From CAWFZT01 sp963820415 (lineage in GTDB: Bacteria > Chloroflexota > Anaerolineae > Anaerolineales > Anaerolineaceae): a stretch of 64,000 nucleotides of DNA. Every line of letters begins with the position of its first letter. Position 1 is the stretch's first letter. Positions 43,834 to 53,044 of the stretch are shown here, in pieces. The notes below the pieces were generated by a model that was given only the letters and a program-made list of their open reading frames with translations, ran no database searches and was not told the origin of the DNA. Both the position numbers and the translations under genes were made by a program. The stretch lies in NCBI GenBank assembly GCA_963820415.1, contig CAWFZT010000008.1, forward strand, positions 744,001-808,000. Reading direction: 5' to 3'.

Positions 43834-45139
43834 GTTATGCCTGGCCATGGGCCTGCTCCTGGCCAGTTTATTGGTTTTTATCCCGGCTGTCCGCGCCCAG
43901 GACACCAACCCGGTGGTGGTGGTCATGACCGCAGACGGGCCGCTGACCCCGGCGATGGTTGAATATATCCACCGCGGCCTCCAACTGGCGACAGACCGCC
44001 AGGCCCAGGTTGCCATCATCCAGCTCGATACCCCAGGGGGCGACATTGGCCTGATGACCACTATCGAAGAGAGCCTCCGTTCCAGCCAGATCCCCGTGCT
44101 GGTGTATGTCTCCCCTCCCGGCGCGATGGCCGGCAGCGCCGGGACAATCATCACCCTTTCCGGGAACCTGGCTGCCATGGCGCCCAATACCACCATCGGG
44201 GCTGCCAGCCCGGTCGGGTCGCAGGGCGAGGATATTGGCCAGACTGAAGAGGCTAAGGTTAAATCCATCCTGGAAGCCACCGTAAGAACGCTGACCCAGG
44301 ATCGCCCGCCGGCCGCCACCCAACTGGCCCAGGACGCCATTGAGACGGCCAAGTCTGCTACGGTGGACGAAGCCCTGCAGGTCGGCCTGGTCGACTTTAA
44401 GGCCACCGACGTGCAAGATTTGCTGCGCCAGCTCAATGGGCGCAAGGTAAAGATCGGCGCCGGAGAAAAAACCATTCTCACCGATAATGCCACGGTGGTC
44501 GAAGTTCCGCTTAATTTCATCGAAGGGCTGCTGGGGATGCTGACCAACCCTAATATTGTCTTCCTGTTGCTGGCAGTGGGAGCGCAAGCCCTGCTGATCG
44601 AGCTTTCTAACCCGGGCGGGTGGGTGGCCGGTTTTGTTGGCGCAGTTTGCCTGCTAATGGCCGTTTATGGCTTGGGCATCCTGCCGGTCAACTGGTTTGG
44701 CATCCTCTTCCTGGTGCTGGCCTTCGTCCTGTTCATCCTGGATATAAAGGCGCCCACCCACGGGGCGCTGACTGCCGCGGGCGTTTGTTCATTCATCATT
44801 GGGGCGCTGGTGCTGTTTAACTCGGTGCGAGCGCCTGGTTTCCAGCCGGTTTCAGTGCCGCTGGTGATCGGCAGTGGAATTTTCCTGGGAATGGGCTTTT
44901 TCGTTGCCATGACTTTGGCAGTGCGCGCCATGCGCCGCCCAGTGTTGACCGGTACGACGACCCTGGTAGGCCGGCTTGGGACGGTGCGCCGCGAGCTGAA
45001 CCCGCGCGGGCAGGTGCAGGTAGCCGGCGAGCTGTGGAGCGCCGAACTGACAGACGACCAGCCTGGCCCGCTGCCCCCAGGCAGCCAGATTCAGGTAACC
45101 GACGTGGAAGGACTGCGCCTGAGAGTTCGCAAAGCCTGA
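43817..45139 (+). CDS. nfeD: NfeD-family membrane-bound serine protease (ClpP class)
   Basis: 440 residues. A signal peptide (1-27, ending AVRAQ) precedes a ClpP/SppA-like protease domain: IIQLDTPGGDIGLM, then SPPGAMAGSAGTIITLSG where the Ser nucleophile lies in AMAGSAG. The Lys in ETAKSATVDEALQ is the expected general base. Four or five membrane helices follow, and a C-terminal OB-fold soluble domain (about 370-440, TLVGRLGTVRRELNPRGQV). This is the long NfeD type, which works with SPFH/stomatin proteins in lipid-raft-like complexes and cleaves the partner's C-terminus in archaeal homologues. The ATG at 43817 follows AAAGGA; it overlaps the kinase gene. Confidence 0.92.
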   Translation: MKRLARLCLAMGLLLASLLVFIPAVRAQDTNPVVVVMTADGPLTPAMVEYIHRGLQLATDRQAQVAIIQLDTPGGDIGLMTTIEESLRSSQIPVLVYVSPPGAMAGSAGTIITLSGNLAAMAPNTTIGAASPVGSQGEDIGQTEEAKVKSILEATVRTLTQDRPPAATQLAQDAIETAKSATVDEALQVGLVDFKATDVQDLLRQLNGRKVKIGAGEKTILTDNATVVEVPLNFIEGLLGMLTNPNIVFLLLAVGAQALLIELSNPGGWVAGFVGAVCLLMAVYGLGILPVNWFGILFLVLAFVLFILDIKAPTHGALTAAGVCSFIIGALVLFNSVRAPGFQPVSVPLVIGSGIFLGMGFFVAMTLAVRAMRRPVLTGTTTLVGRLGTVRRELNPRGQVQVAGELWSAELTDDQPGPLPPGSQIQVTDVEGLRLRVRKA

Positions 45140-45153
45140 CGTGATTTTTTTGC

Positions 45154-45184
45154 AAACCTAACGGTTTTCCAAACCGTTAGGTTT
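45154..45184. terminator. Hairpin between convergent genes
   Basis: 14-bp perfect inverted repeat (45154-45167 with 45171-45184), loop TCC. Lies between the nfeD and xylB stop codons. No U-run follows on either strand, so it may act as an mRNA end barrier rather than a classic terminator. Confidence 0.6.
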
Positions 45185-45193
45185 GTACCGTAA

Positions 45194-46702
45194 TCAGGCC
45201 CCCGCGAACCCGGCCGCTTTCAGCGCCGGGTAAAGGGCGCAGAAGCGCAGGTACGCTTCGGAGTAGCGCTGCACCATATCCGGCCTGGGCAGCGTCGGCG
45301 CCTGGCCCGGTTGCACTGTTCTGGTCACCGCTGCCTGGGCATCCTTGAAAATCCCCGCCCCGATCCCGGCCAGCAGGGCCGCCCCGCGTCCGGTGGCCTC
45401 AGCCGCCTGTGACGGATACACCGGCCGGCCAAAAATATCCGCCTGGAGCTGCAGCCATAAAGGATGGCGCGTGCCCCCGCCGGAGACTACCAGCCGTTCC
45501 AGCGGCACTCCCAGGCTGAGCATCAGTTCCAGGCCCTGCTTCAAAGCGAACACCACGCCCTCCATAGCCGCACGCACCATGTGCGCCCGGGTATGCTGAA
45601 GGCTCAAGCCGGCAAAGGCAGCGCGCACGCTCGAATCCATGTGCGGGGTACGTTCACCAGCCAGATAGGGCAGGAAAAACAACCCCTCGGTGGCCGCTTC
45701 CACCCCGGCGGCGGCATCCGCCAGCTCGGTGTACTGGCTGCCCGGCCAGATCTGGTCGCGCAGCCAGCGTAAAGCCAGGCCGGCGGAAAGGATGGCCGAC
45801 TCAAGATGCCATACAGCGGGGAGAGCGTGGCAGAACAGGTGCAGGCGCAGTTCCGGATCGTGCACTGGCTCAGCTACCGGAGCCAGCAACTGCCCGCCGG
45901 TGCCAATCGTACACGACACCAGCCCGGGTTGGATCACACCCTGGCTGAAAGCCTGAGCGGCCTGGTCCGAGCAGCCGTACACCACCGGCGTCCCGCTCAA
46001 CAGGTCGCAGGCGCGGGCGAAACCGGGTACCAGCCCGCCTGCCACCTCCGCCGATTCGTGAACGGCGGGCAGCCGGTCGAGGGTCAGACCAACCTGGTCG
46101 AGCACAGGTTGGCTCCAGGAACGCCTGTGTGGGTCGAAAAGCAGGGTTGAAGAGGCATCGGACGGCTCGCTGCCGATCTGACCGGTCATGCGGTAGCGCA
46201 CCTCGTCCTTGGGCAGCAACAGCCAGCGTGTACGTGCGACCGTCTGCGGTTCCTCCTGGCACAGCCAGGCCCAACTGGCCAGCATGAAACCGGTCGCCAG
46301 CGGGTTACCGGTCCAGGCTGCCAGATTTTGCCGACCGAAGCGGTTGGTTAATTCTTGCACCTGCCGGCGGCTCCGCCGATCGGCCCAGATGATCGCCGGC
46401 CTCACCGGCGCGCCGCTTTCATCCAGGCACACCAGGCTGTGCATCTGCCCGGTCAGGCCGATGGCGGCGACCTGATCAGGGGCCAGCCCGCTGGCTTGCA
46501 AGCACTGGCGCAGGGTATTCTGCGCGGCATCCAGCCACGCCTGGGGATTCTGCTCGGCCCAACCCGGGTAAGGAGCGTCCAGGGGATATTCCTGTCCGGC
46601 CCACGCCAGCAGATTGCCATCCTGGTCGATCAGCACAGACTTGGCGCCCGAGGTGCCAATATCGATGCCTGCCAGCGCCTGGTGCCGGCGCATGCTCGCC
46701 AC
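45194..46702 (-). CDS. xylB: Xylulokinase (FGGY carbohydrate kinase)
   Basis: 502 residues. Phosphorylates D-xylulose with ATP for the pentose phosphate pathway. The N-terminal FGGY domain begins AGIDIGTSGAKSVLID and contains AIGLTGQMHSLVCLD, the xylulokinase form of the substrate loop, and IIWADRRS. The C-terminal domain has the adenine-binding VVSGGGTRHPLWLQLQADI (FGGY second signature). Length agrees with XylB. The neighbouring minus-strand gene (glucan phosphorylase) starts four bases upstream, so they are co-transcribed. No xylose isomerase in the window, so another related ketose is possible. Confidence 0.88.
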   Translation of the reverse strand: MASMRRHQALAGIDIGTSGAKSVLIDQDGNLLAWAGQEYPLDAPYPGWAEQNPQAWLDAAQNTLRQCLQASGLAPDQVAAIGLTGQMHSLVCLDESGAPVRPAIIWADRRSRRQVQELTNRFGRQNLAAWTGNPLATGFMLASWAWLCQEEPQTVARTRWLLLPKDEVRYRMTGQIGSEPSDASSTLLFDPHRRSWSQPVLDQVGLTLDRLPAVHESAEVAGGLVPGFARACDLLSGTPVVYGCSDQAAQAFSQGVIQPGLVSCTIGTGGQLLAPVAEPVHDPELRLHLFCHALPAVWHLESAILSAGLALRWLRDQIWPGSQYTELADAAAGVEAATEGLFFLPYLAGERTPHMDSSVRAAFAGLSLQHTRAHMVRAAMEGVVFALKQGLELMLSLGVPLERLVVSGGGTRHPLWLQLQADIFGRPVYPSQAAEATGRGAALLAGIGAGIFKDAQAAVTRTVQPGQAPTLPRPDMVQRYSEAYLRFCALYPALKAAGFAGA

Positions 46703-46705
46703 GGG

Positions 46706-48889
46706 CTATTTCTCCAATTGCGGTTCTTTAAGCGTGTATTCCGGCTGCTGCATGGCCGGCAGATAGAGCTGGCTCATATACTCTTTCAACATGCGGCGCA
46801 TGCTGAACTGGGGGGCCAAGGTGCGGATCGATTCCTTGATGCAGCCCAGCCAGTCGTTGGGGATGTTGTCCGCCGAACGCGAATTGTAATAGAGCGGGAT
46901 AATCTCATTTTCCAGGGTGTCGTAAAGGCTTTCCGCATCAGCCTGGTCTTGCTGGTTGGGATCAGGATAATTGGTGTCATCGCCGATCGCCCAGCCGTTG
47001 TGCCCGTTGTAGCCCTCGTGCCACCAGCCGTCCAGCACCGAAAAGTTAAGCACTCCATTCAAGGCGCCCTTCATGCCCGAAGTCCCCGAGGCTTCATTAG
47101 GGCGACGCGGCGTGTTCAGCCACACATCTACCCCCTGAACCAGGTAGCGCGCCACGTTGATATCGTAATCTTCGAGGAAGATCAGCCGCCCGCCGGTTTT
47201 GTAATCCTTGATCATGCGATATACCTGCTGGATGAGCAGCTTACCGGGTTCATCCGAGGGATGCGCCTTACCGGCAAACACGATCTGCACCGGGGTATTG
47301 GAGTTGTTGATGATACGCATCAAGCGGTCGAAATCGTGCAAGATCAGGTTGCCGCGTTTGTAAGTGGCAAAGCGACGTGCTAAGCCGATGGTCAGCGAGT
47401 AAGGTTCGAGCAACACCCCACCGGCAATCACCTGGATGGGGTGGACTGTGCCGGTAAGCCACTGCTGGCGGGCGCGCTCGTTGGCAAAGATGGCCAGCTT
47501 GCGCTTCAGGTGGCGCCGGATGGCCCACAAGTCGATGTCGGGGATATTTTCGACCTGGTTCCACATTTCCTGGTCGTCGAGGTGCTGCAACCAGTCCGCC
47601 CCCAGGTAGCGCTCGAAGAGCATGCGCATGCGACGCGCCAGCCAGGAGGAGGAATGCACCGCGTTGGTGATGTTGGTGATCGGGACATCCTCTTCCTTGC
47701 AGTCAGGCCACAGGAAATTCCACATGTGCCGCGCCACCTGCCCGTGAATCTCCGAAACAGCGTTACGCTGGTCGGAAAAGCGCAAGGCCAGCACCGGCAT
47801 GCTGAACATGTCTCCCCAGGTCTGGGTGTGCAGGCCCAGGTTGATGAACTGTTCGCGGGTCATGTGTAGATCGGAGAAAACTTGAGCAAAATATTTATCG
47901 ACCAGCCAGATGGGGAACTGGTCGTTGCCGGCTGGCACCGGGGTGTGAGTGGTGAAGATGTTGGTCTTACGCACGATATCGGAAGCCTGCTCGAAGGTCT
48001 TCCCCTCTCTGATCAGTCCACGGATGCGCTCGATGACCAGGAAGGCAGAGTGGCCTTCGTTCATGTGCCAGATGCTGGGGTTATAGCCCAACCTCTGCAG
48101 GGCGCGTACCCCGCCCATGCCGAGTAGAATTTCCTGCGAGATACGCACCACTGGGTCGTTGTTGTACAGGCGCGAGGTGAGCTGCCGGTCGTTGGGGGAA
48201 TTGGTCTCCACGTTCGAGTCCATCAGATACAAGGCGTTGCGTCCGACGTGCACCTGGTAAATACGGGCGGCTACTTCCCTATCGACCAGTTTGACCGACA
48301 CGGTGAGTGGTTTTCCATCCGCTTCGAAGAGGGGAATGACCGGCGCCTTGTCGAAGTCGAAGGTAAAGCCGCGTGTCTCCTGCCAGCCGTCTTCAGTAAT
48401 GCGCTGGGCGAAATAACCCTGGCTGTAAATAAAACCAACGCCCACCAACGGCATGCCCAGGTCGCTGGCCTCTTTGATGTGATCGCCAGAAAGCACACCC
48501 AGACCGCCAGCGTACATGGGCAGCGATTCATGCAGCCCGAATTCGAAGGATAAGTAGGCGATCTGCCGGTTAATCAGGCTGGGGTAAGTGCGGTCGAACC
48601 ACGTGTTTTCCGCTTTGAGATATTGGTCGAAATTGCGCATGACCCGGTCGTAGAAGTCGAGGTAATAGCGGTCGTTGGTCATGGCGTTCAGCCGCGGGCG
48701 GTCCACCTGGTAGAGGAACACCACCGGGTTGTGGTTCAGGCGTTCCCAGAGGGGTTTATCGATTATGGAAAATACCAACTGGCCTTCCGGGTTCCAGACC
48801 CACCACAGGTTGTAAGCAAGCTGAGTCAGCCGGTTGATGCGGCGAGGTAAGGTCAGGTGATTGGGAATTTCACGTCGGATTATATCCAT
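46706..48889 (-). CDS. glgP: Alpha-glucan (glycogen/maltodextrin) phosphorylase
   Basis: 727 residues. GT35 phosphorylase of the shorter 'alpha-glucan family' type, with the DUF3417 N-terminus (INRLTQLAYNLWWVWNPEGQ). It releases glucose-1-phosphate from alpha-glucans with pyridoxal phosphate. The PLP-lysine region NEASGTSGMKGALNGVLN is intact. WHMNEGHSAFLVIERIR and NIFTTHTPVPAGNDQFP are also as in the family. It is the first gene of an apparent operon with xylulokinase; a TATAAT box lies at 48977-48982 on the minus strand. Cytoplasmic. Supplies glucose-1-phosphate from storage or imported glucans. Confidence 0.93.
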   Translation of the reverse strand: MDIIRREIPNHLTLPRRINRLTQLAYNLWWVWNPEGQLVFSIIDKPLWERLNHNPVVFLYQVDRPRLNAMTNDRYYLDFYDRVMRNFDQYLKAENTWFDRTYPSLINRQIAYLSFEFGLHESLPMYAGGLGVLSGDHIKEASDLGMPLVGVGFIYSQGYFAQRITEDGWQETRGFTFDFDKAPVIPLFEADGKPLTVSVKLVDREVAARIYQVHVGRNALYLMDSNVETNSPNDRQLTSRLYNNDPVVRISQEILLGMGGVRALQRLGYNPSIWHMNEGHSAFLVIERIRGLIREGKTFEQASDIVRKTNIFTTHTPVPAGNDQFPIWLVDKYFAQVFSDLHMTREQFINLGLHTQTWGDMFSMPVLALRFSDQRNAVSEIHGQVARHMWNFLWPDCKEEDVPITNITNAVHSSSWLARRMRMLFERYLGADWLQHLDDQEMWNQVENIPDIDLWAIRRHLKRKLAIFANERARQQWLTGTVHPIQVIAGGVLLEPYSLTIGLARRFATYKRGNLILHDFDRLMRIINNSNTPVQIVFAGKAHPSDEPGKLLIQQVYRMIKDYKTGGRLIFLEDYDINVARYLVQGVDVWLNTPRRPNEASGTSGMKGALNGVLNFSVLDGWWHEGYNGHNGWAIGDDTNYPDPNQQDQADAESLYDTLENEIIPLYYNSRSADNIPNDWLGCIKESIRTLAPQFSMRRMLKEYMSQLYLPAMQQPEYTLKEPQLEK

Positions 48890-49017
48890 GTAATTCTTTC
48901 TTTAGAAAAGGGATTGGAGGGCAAGAGCAAGACTTTTTTGTCCGCTGACTAATATTTTGTAGACACACAAAATTTGATTATACCATGAATGAATTTTCCT
49001 TTCCTGCATAGTCATAC

Positions 49018-49075
49018 GGGTTCATTGGGATTTGCCGTGCCGGGAGATCACCACGGAGATTCCCAAAAGACCGGC
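49018..49075. repeat. Dispersed repeat family copy (F), arms only
   Basis: Left arm TTCATTGGGATTTGCCGTGC directly joined to right arm ATCACCACGGAGATTCCCAA, without the long central stem. Lies between the mannosidase stop codon and the phosphorylase promoter. Confidence 0.7.
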
Positions 49076-49133
49076 ATACAGCCGTAGAAGGGTACCTAGC
49101 CGGTCCTTTTTTTCAATGGTTGCCCCCTCCAGC

Positions 49134-51509
49134 TTATTTACCTGTTTCACGTGCATCGAACCCACCGGGTAAAAGGGCGATCTGCACCAGCCAACTGCGG
49201 TAGTTTTCCAGGGAGAAGGGCGGCAGCCCGGCCTGGTAATGGTTGCCAAACGGCTGGCCGTTGACCTCGTATTCGATCAGATACAGGCGCTGGTCGCTGA
49301 CGTAGGTGCGGATTTGCCCAACCTGCCAGTTCTGGTTGGCCGGGGCTGTGCAGGCGTCCTCGACGACCAGGCTATCCCGGCCAGCTTGCCTGACCCGGAA
49401 ATGCACCTCGGCGGGTGCGAGGGTATCGTTGCAGGCCACCACCGGGAGATATTTGCCGGAGCCGGCTTCGCCGATCATCACGCACACCGGCGGCTGGCTG
49501 CGCCGGATGTAGTGGTAAGCCAGCTTTTTGGCAAAATAATAATCGACCACGGCGTCTGAGAACTGCGGCCAGCCGTCGATCAGGTTCCACCACAGGATTC
49601 CGCTGGTCTGCCACTTGCGCAGGCGGGTAGACTCGATGAAGAACTTCACCGCTTCCGCCTGGGTGATCTGGCTGGCCAGGGTAAAATCTCCCAGGTTATC
49701 GGGGATGGCGCCAAACAGCTCCTTGACCTGGTTGGCCATCAGGCGGATGCGGTCGCGATCCACGGCGCTGTGCTGCCAGTGATAGACGTCGTGGGTGTGC
49801 CATTCCGCGTTGTTTTGCCAGGGCCACAAGCGTTCTGGCGAGATAAAGCGGCGGATGGAAGACACGTTCGGGCAGCCGTGGTAGCCAATCTCGCCGATGA
49901 AATGGGCCGAATGGCGGGTGTAGAAGGGACTCTTATAATAGCCGCGCGGGCCCCACAGGTGCTGCTCGGGGGTCAGCCGCCAGGCGTCGGGGCGGCCAAA
50001 AATTGAGGGCGGGGTGTAGGGCGAGCTGGGCACGTAGGCGCGTTGGGGGTCGTGGCGCTGGAGGACCTGGGGAATTACCTGGCGAGTCAGGCGGTTGTGC
50101 TCCGGGTTAATGCCATCCGATAAGTAGGCCATATCAATCTCGTTGTCGCCGCACCAAACTGCCAGGCAGGCATGGTTGCGCAGGCGCTTGACCACCTGTT
50201 TGGCTTCGCGGCGCACCTCTTCCAGAAAAGCCTCCTCCTGGGGATAACGGCAGCAGGCGAAGGCGAAGTCCTGCCAGACCAGGATGCCCTTTTCGTCGCA
50301 CAGGTCGAAGAAACGGTCGTTCTCGTAAACGTTGCCGCCCCAGCAGCGGACCATGTTGCAGCCCAGCTCTTCGGCCAGGCCAACCGCCTGTTCGATACGC
50401 CCGGCGTCACGGCTGTGAAAGGCATCCAACGGCACCCAGTTGGTACCCCTGACCTGCACGGGTTGGTGGTTGGCATACACCACGAAGTGCGAAACGGGGT
50501 CGGGAGGGGTATCCAGGCGCGCCGGCAGGCTGGCCGCCGGTTCCACTTCCCAGGCCTGCCCGGCTCGCTCAGTGCGGTCAACCACAATCTGGCGGATGCC
50601 GACCCGTTCAGAGCGTTCCGCCAGCGTTTGCCCGCGGCGACGAAGCTGGGCAGTCACCTGGTAAAGATCAGGGGCGCCGTAACCCCTGGGCCACCACAGC
50701 CGGGTGCCTGGGATGTGAATGGTGCAGCCGCCGGCAATGAATTCCACCGGATATTCGTGCTCGAAGGAATGCTCGCCGCACACGCCGCGCAAGCGCAGGC
50801 TGAACCCATCCAGGCTGGCTGCGCTGGTGCGGAATTGGAAGCGCACCCCCAACACTGCTCCAGCGGGGGTTACTTCTTTAGTCCAGTAATAAAGCTGCTC
50901 GATAGCGTGCACCGGCCGGGTTTCGAGGCGCACCGGCCGCCAGATACCGGCCGAGACAGCCCTCGGCATGATATCCCAGCCCCACATGTGGGCAGCCTTG
51001 CGGATGTGCAGCCCCTCTTCGCGGAGTTCCCAGCTCATCGCAGCGGCGTCATACTGGTACTGGCGGGCGGCGTTGAGCGGCGAGGCCAGGCGCACGGAAA
51101 TCGTGTTTTCCAGGCCCGGTTTGAGGGCCGGGCTGGCATCGAAGCGCTGTTCGACCAGCATGTTGGCCGATTGGCCTACCTGCACCCCGTTGATCCACAC
51201 CGTCGCCAGGGTGTCCAAACCTTCAAAAACCAGATCCCACCCTGTTTGCCCGGTATTTTCCGGCAGGCTGAAGGTGCGCGTCAGCCACCAGGTGTGGGTT
51301 TCCAGCGGGCGCAGGTTGTGGATATTGTTGGCGAAATAAATCTCCGGCAGCTCTCCCGCCCGTTCAAGGTCCAATTCCACATTGCCGGGCACCTGGGCCG
51401 GGATGCAAACCAGGCCGGAGGCGGCCAGGTCGTCTGGATGGAGGATGTTCTTTTCGCCTTCTTGGTAATGAAATAAGTTCCAGGTTCCATCTAAGGCTAT
51501 CGTGCTCAT
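49134..51509 (-). CDS. Beta-mannosidase-like glycoside hydrolase family 2
   Basis: 791 residues. Layout: N-terminal sugar-binding beta-sandwich (residues 1-180; WLTRTFSLPENTGQTGWDLV and FEGLDTLATVWINGVQVG), Ig-like domains, then a TIM barrel. The acid/base Glu is in AVWCGDNEIDMAY (the WxGNNE position of GH2 beta-mannosidases). The nucleophile Glu is in IGEIGYHGCPNVS. The RGTNWVPLDAFHSR segment and NMVRCWGGNVYENDRF agree with beta-mannosidase. It removes terminal beta-mannose from oligosaccharides such as mannan or N-glycan fragments. No signal peptide, so it acts in the cytoplasm after import. AAGGAA precedes the ATG. Confidence 0.88.
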   Translation of the reverse strand: MSTIALDGTWNLFHYQEGEKNILHPDDLAASGLVCIPAQVPGNVELDLERAGELPEIYFANNIHNLRPLETHTWWLTRTFSLPENTGQTGWDLVFEGLDTLATVWINGVQVGQSANMLVEQRFDASPALKPGLENTISVRLASPLNAARQYQYDAAAMSWELREEGLHIRKAAHMWGWDIMPRAVSAGIWRPVRLETRPVHAIEQLYYWTKEVTPAGAVLGVRFQFRTSAASLDGFSLRLRGVCGEHSFEHEYPVEFIAGGCTIHIPGTRLWWPRGYGAPDLYQVTAQLRRRGQTLAERSERVGIRQIVVDRTERAGQAWEVEPAASLPARLDTPPDPVSHFVVYANHQPVQVRGTNWVPLDAFHSRDAGRIEQAVGLAEELGCNMVRCWGGNVYENDRFFDLCDEKGILVWQDFAFACCRYPQEEAFLEEVRREAKQVVKRLRNHACLAVWCGDNEIDMAYLSDGINPEHNRLTRQVIPQVLQRHDPQRAYVPSSPYTPPSIFGRPDAWRLTPEQHLWGPRGYYKSPFYTRHSAHFIGEIGYHGCPNVSSIRRFISPERLWPWQNNAEWHTHDVYHWQHSAVDRDRIRLMANQVKELFGAIPDNLGDFTLASQITQAEAVKFFIESTRLRKWQTSGILWWNLIDGWPQFSDAVVDYYFAKKLAYHYIRRSQPPVCVMIGEAGSGKYLPVVACNDTLAPAEVHFRVRQAGRDSLVVEDACTAPANQNWQVGQIRTYVSDQRLYLIEYEVNGQPFGNHYQAGLPPFSLENYRSWLVQIALLPGGFDARETGK

Positions 51510-51591
51510 GTGTGGATTCCTTCCAGTTCGACCAGGTGATTTGCCAGGTTGATTTAATCAGCCCCAACCGTTTGATTGTAAACCCAATCAT

Positions 51592-51625
51592 CGGAAGGTC
51601 ACCACGGAGATTCCCAAAGAACCGG
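51592..51625. repeat. Dispersed repeat family, half copy (G)
   Basis: Right arm of the family (GGTCACCACGGAGATTCCCA, then AAGAACC) upstream of the VOC gene promoter. Confidence 0.65.
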
Positions 51626-51633
51626 AGAGCATA

Positions 51634-51661
51634 TTGACAATTCAGATAAACATAGTATTAT
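51634..51661 (+). promoter_or_regulatory. Sigma70-type promoter
   Basis: TTGACA (51634-51639), 16-base spacer, TATTAT (51656-51661). Points toward the VOC gene, with about 140 bases of leader that contain nothing else I can name. Confidence 0.65.
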
Positions 51662-51806
51662 ATAGATAAGTCTGCAATTTTTCACCATGTGAATTACCCG
51701 GAAGATTCAATTCAGTAACCGTCACATGGACCAACCAAATGGCTGTATAGCCGCTAACAATTGATAGCGGCTACAGCCCAATATTGTTCGAGAGATGGAG
51801 GTTAGA

Positions 51807-52181
51807 ATGGTTTCTAATATGACTGCAGTAGCTGTATTGCCGGCTGCCAACATTGAGAGGGCAAGGAAGTTTTATGCCGATAAACTGGGGCTGACGCCGG
51901 ATAGGGTTGAGGTCGATGGCAGCCTGTTCTACCAATGCAAAGAGTCTGCCTTTCTCGTCTACCAAACTCAGTATGCCGGGACGGCCAAGAATACGGCGAT
52001 CGGATTCCGGACCGATAATATCGATCGCGAAATGAAGGAACTCCGCTCCCGGGGTGTGGTGTTTGAGGAATACAATATGCCGGGTCTGAAGACCGTCAAT
52101 GGAGTGGCGACCATGGGCAGCTTAAAAGCGGCCTGGTTTAAAGACAGCGAAGGGAATATCCTGGCGGTCAACCAAATGTAA
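51807..52181 (+). CDS. VOC-family (glyoxalase/bleomycin-resistance fold) protein
   Basis: 124 residues. The N-terminal ATAVLPAANIERARKFYADK-type strand and helix matches the vicinal-oxygen-chelate fold, here VAVLPAANIERARKFYADKL; the second half has VATMGSLKAAWFKDSEGNIL, with the final Glu/Asn typical of the second metal strand. The N-terminal metal His is replaced (no H at the usual strand-1 place), so metal binding is uncertain. Enzyme activity unknown. The ATG at 51807 follows GGAGG; the ATG at 51795 would overlap that site. A terminator follows at 52189. Confidence 0.85.
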   Translation: MVSNMTAVAVLPAANIERARKFYADKLGLTPDRVEVDGSLFYQCKESAFLVYQTQYAGTAKNTAIGFRTDNIDREMKELRSRGVVFEEYNMPGLKTVNGVATMGSLKAAWFKDSEGNILAVNQM

Positions 52182-52188
52182 GAGTTAA

Positions 52189-52222
52189 ACAAAACAAGCA
52201 GTCTCACGACTGCTTGTTTTGT
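52189..52222 (+). terminator. Intrinsic terminator
   Basis: 15-bp perfect stem (52189-52203 with 52208-52222), loop TCAC, ending in TTTTGT. Seven bases after the VOC stop codon. Confidence 0.9.
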
Positions 52223-52543
52223 CTACCTGTAATTTTACCCTCAACCACGAACCCTTCAGGAGAAAACCCAAAAACCAAATCCAATCCAAGATTATATTAA
52301 CACCAGTGGATTAAAATAACCCTAGAAATATGTTAGCAAATGGTTAACGTTTCCACCTAATAGTATCTTATTTATGAACTTATCCGATCCGAAATCCGGG
52401 GCAAAAAAACCACCGGTTTACTTGCACGCCAGGGCTAGAATTGGGGAGAACCAGACGCGGTAGCAGCCGGCGCTGATGAAGTAAGCCGCCCCAAGGAAAA
52501 CCAGTAAATCAGCAGGATATATTTCAAGGCCGTCAGAAAGCGT
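52223..52543. other. Gene-free stretch with a possible gene remnant
   Basis: AT-rich for the first 170 bases with nothing I can name. On the minus strand, 52434-52535 reads like the end of a small hydrophobic protein (ALKYILLIYWFSLG in one frame, FISAGCYRVWFSPILALACK then a stop in another). This suggests a decayed membrane-protein gene, but it is too short to name. Confidence 0.3.
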
Positions 52544-52984
52544 TCAGCGCAGCTTTTTAGCCATGGCGATATCGTAATGCTCGTAGCCGCACTTGCGATA
52601 AAGCTGCTGAGCGGCGTGGTTGTAGAAATCAGTCAGGATGAGCATTTCCACCGCCCCGCCCTGCCGGGCCAGTTGTTCGGCGAAACTGACCAGGGCGGCT
52701 CCGGCGCCCAGGCGGCGGGCGCTTTCCTCGACAAACAGCTCGGTCAACTCGGCGTACGGCGCGGAGTAAAAAACCGCCGGCAGGAGGCGCAGGTTAGCGA
52801 TGCCGATTACCCGGCCGTTGATTATGGCCAGAATGGGTGTGTCGACCCGGAGCGGGTCGGCCAGTCGGTGGGCGTAGTTCTCAGGCGGCTCATCCACGCC
52901 GTTGAACAGGCGGTTCAGGCGGGCAATTTCGGGCGCGTCGCCCGGCGCGGCGAGACGAACCGTGAAGAGGGATTGATCTGGCAT
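52544..52984 (-). CDS. GNAT-family N-acetyltransferase
   Basis: 146 residues, the GNAT size. It has VRLAAPGDAPEIARLNRLFN at the N-terminus, then PYAELTELFVEESARRLGAG where the Q/R-x-x-G-x-G/A acetyl-CoA loop is ARRLGAGAAL. The C-terminal LILTDFYNHAAQQLYRKCGYE is the normal LYxKxGF element. Transfers acetyl from acetyl-CoA to an amine; the acceptor is unknown. Two genes upstream are unrelated; it may stand alone. Confidence 0.88.
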   Translation of the reverse strand: MPDQSLFTVRLAAPGDAPEIARLNRLFNGVDEPPENYAHRLADPLRVDTPILAIINGRVIGIANLRLLPAVFYSAPYAELTELFVEESARRLGAGAALVSFAEQLARQGGAVEMLILTDFYNHAAQQLYRKCGYEHYDIAMAKKLR

Positions 52985-53044
52985 GTTATTATTCTAACTC
53001 GAAGTACTTTACAGAAATACTTTTTTTACACTTCGGATTATCCG

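Noticed and set aside
43559..45139. NfeD-family gene starting at 43559
   Set aside because: The first 86 codons are an alternative frame of the histidine kinase HPt domain. The ATG at 43817 has a ribosome site and begins a normal signal peptide.
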